NCBI RefSeq assembly: GCF_002218045.2
Contig: NZ_AP018686.1
Location: 868,001-932,000 of the forward strand
DNA: 64,000 bases
Source: Vibrio rumoiensis
Lineage (GTDB): Bacteria; Pseudomonadota; Gammaproteobacteria; Enterobacterales; Vibrionaceae
Reading direction: 5' to 3'
The notes beneath the pieces were generated by a model. The model did no database searches and was not told the DNA's origin. It worked only from the letters and a program-made list of their open reading frames with translations. The position numbers were made by a program, and so were the translations under genes. Of the stretch, positions 62,975 to 64,000 are shown piece after piece; positions within the stretch are counted from its first letter, which is position 1, and each line of letters begins with the position of its first letter.

Positions 62975-63070
62975 ATACCCTAAGTGACCCCAAGATTCAG
63001 ATCTACCTCCCAACTCTTTAAGCAAACAACGTTGGCGAAGGAATGTAAGCACCTTGGCGTTACTGGGTAT
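62975..63070. repeat. 96-bp palindromic element with ATACCC ends
   Basis: ATACCCTAAGTGACCCCAAG starts at 62975, and the complement of the right end (63053-63070) reads ATACCCAGTAACGCCAAG, an imperfect inverted repeat. It ends 6 bp from the stop of the DUF2955 gene. It is non-coding and resembles short MITE-type repeats, distinct in sequence from the ERIC copies. Confidence 0.55.
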
Positions 63071-63076
63071 ATATTG

Positions 63077-64000
63077 TTAGGCGCCAAAGCGAGTCGCTTC
63101 GAAACGATTTAAAAATTTATGAAGGAAAAAACACACCATCAAGGTGATCACAATCGCAACGCCAATACTACTCATCCGATATAAAGCGCTGAATATCAAA
63201 TCACCATTAGGGCTTAAATACTGACCAAATAAGATCCCTAATGTCGTCATGGCACCAAAACCGGCACCAGAACCACTCGCCTCTTTAACATGTGCTTGGC
63301 TGAAGATCATTAATCCAATCCAAAGCAGAGGGACAACAAGAATCAGCATGTTAGACCAATCATATAGAATAACTTGCACTGCGATACCAAAAGTCACACC
63401 AAGGATTGTTCCAATTGCACGCTTACGCGCATAACCCAACATTCCATCCCAATTCATAGGAAATAAGAGAAGTAAGCTAGTCGCTTGCGCTGACATTGAA
63501 TCTTGTAAATCGAGCACCTGGAAGACAATAAATGACAAAGTTGCCATGATTGCTCCTAATAAAGCTTCATGACGCATGCGATTGGCATTTTTTTCAATCA
63601 CTGGCCTACCGGGCCTAGGCTCGACATCTGGCCATATGTACATCATTAGATAAGCGATCATTAATGATGTACAAGACGAAACAATATTATCTGAAATGAG
63701 TATCTCGATATTGGTGGTCGGAAAACTGGCAAAATGCAACATGATGCTCAGGTTGATGACTCCGGTGGCGCCAAATAAAAATAAACTCCCTTTACTCATG
63801 GCAATGAAACGATAGAGAAACATCAAAAAAGCCATCAGTGTCATCATGGCGGGGTGATCCCCAAGCATGCCTGCAATTAATCCGACTTCAATTGCTGAAA
63901 CAAACGCAGAAGCGAGCACCTGACGCACGATATGCATATTAACTTGTGGAATAAGACCTAATAATAAGATCGGCGTAACAGTGTAAAACACCCCCATTTT
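63077..64000 (-). CDS. DUF2955/FUSC-like membrane protein, 5' part beyond the window
   Basis: An integral membrane protein of at least 307 residues reading leftwards from the window end. Two groups of hydrophobic helices (about residues 1-125 and 145-300) are separated by a short charged loop with WPDVEPRPGRPVIEKN. KRAIGTILGVTFGIAVQVILY and GIGLMIF-type segments resemble the DUF2955/FUSC aromatic-acid exporter family. The ATG at 63995-63997 is probably internal since the frame is open to the edge and family members have an extra N-terminal helix. Substrate unknown. Confidence 0.75.
   Translation of the reverse strand, partial: KMGVFYTVTPILLLGLIPQVNMHIVRQVLASAFVSAIEVGLIAGMLGDHPAMMTLMAFLMFLYRFIAMSKGSLFLFGATGVINLSIMLHFASFPTTNIEILISDNIVSSCTSLMIAYLMMYIWPDVEPRPGRPVIEKNANRMRHEALLGAIMATLSFIVFQVLDLQDSMSAQATSLLLLFPMNWDGMLGYARKRAIGTILGVTFGIAVQVILYDWSNMLILVVPLLWIGLMIFSQAHVKEASGSGAGFGAMTTLGILFGQYLSPNGDLIFSALYRMSSIGVAIVITLMVCFFLHKFLNRFEATRFGA

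Overview
The window looks like a chromosomal segment of a Vibrionaceae bacterium, most likely a Vibrio. The support is moderate AT-rich composition, gene families and gene orders typical of that family (helD, yccS, pldA, trhO, the ast operon, HAAAP permease), and several enterobacterial/vibrio-type intergenic palindromic repeats, including ERIC elements. The species cannot be fixed from the sequence alone. No rRNA, tRNA, CRISPR or prophage was seen.

Layout. 1-6.9 kb: 3' part of helD, divergent yccS, a Fic toxin with a small overlapping antitoxin that is easily missed, pxpC/pxpB, and a FrnE-like thioredoxin-fold protein. 7-11.5 kb: a GMC oxidoreductase and aldehyde dehydrogenase operon divergent from an AraC regulator, with a tandem direct-repeat operator between them. 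11.5-19.6 kb: housekeeping and hypothetical genes, including an HPP-CBS membrane protein, YehS, phospholipase A and a small outer membrane barrel. 19.6-28.7 kb: purine catabolism (guaD, xdhC, xdhB, xdhA) with a RutR-like box overlapping the inferred xdhA promoter, an aromatic amino acid permease, and a RutR-like TetR regulator. 29-36.2 kb: glyoxylate utilisation (glxR, hyi, gcl; divergent aceB, a GlcG/HbpS-like gene and a GntR/FCD regulator). 36.2-38.9 kb: two complete insertion sequences, IS3 type and IS256 type, each with a recognisable target duplication. 38.9-44.2 kb: a classical sucrose operon (scrA, scrK, scrB; scrR divergent). 44.4-47.4 kb: an EAL phosphodiesterase and a DJ-1/PfpI protein. 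47.8-53.7 kb: a second PTS sugar operon (LacI regulator, GH13 glucosidase, sucrose-type IIBC, porin) that ends in a heavily decayed fructokinase pseudogene and is fronted by three operators spaced exactly 31 bp apart. 54-57.5 kb: an oxidoreductase remnant, add, trhO and a lipoprotein. 57.6-62.6 kb: the arginine succinyltransferase genes astE, astB, astD, astA without astC. The end holds a partial DUF2955/FUSC-like membrane protein.

How the genes work together. Guanine goes to xanthine (GuaD) and on to urate (XdhABC). Adenosine deaminase also feeds this route. Glyoxylate is condensed by Gcl and passed through Hyi and GlxR to glycerate, or condensed with acetyl-CoA by malate synthase. The steps from urate to glyoxylate are not in the window. 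The two PTS operons lack IIA domains and probably borrow EIIA-Glc. The second carries a dead fructokinase, which suggests that it once handled a fructose-containing glucoside and now relies on scrK of the neighbouring operon or has changed substrate.

The observations I consider most worth checking are the triple phased operator, the decayed fructokinase, the RutR box at xdhA, the AraC tandem repeat, the hidden Fic antitoxin and a set of small palindromic mobile elements.
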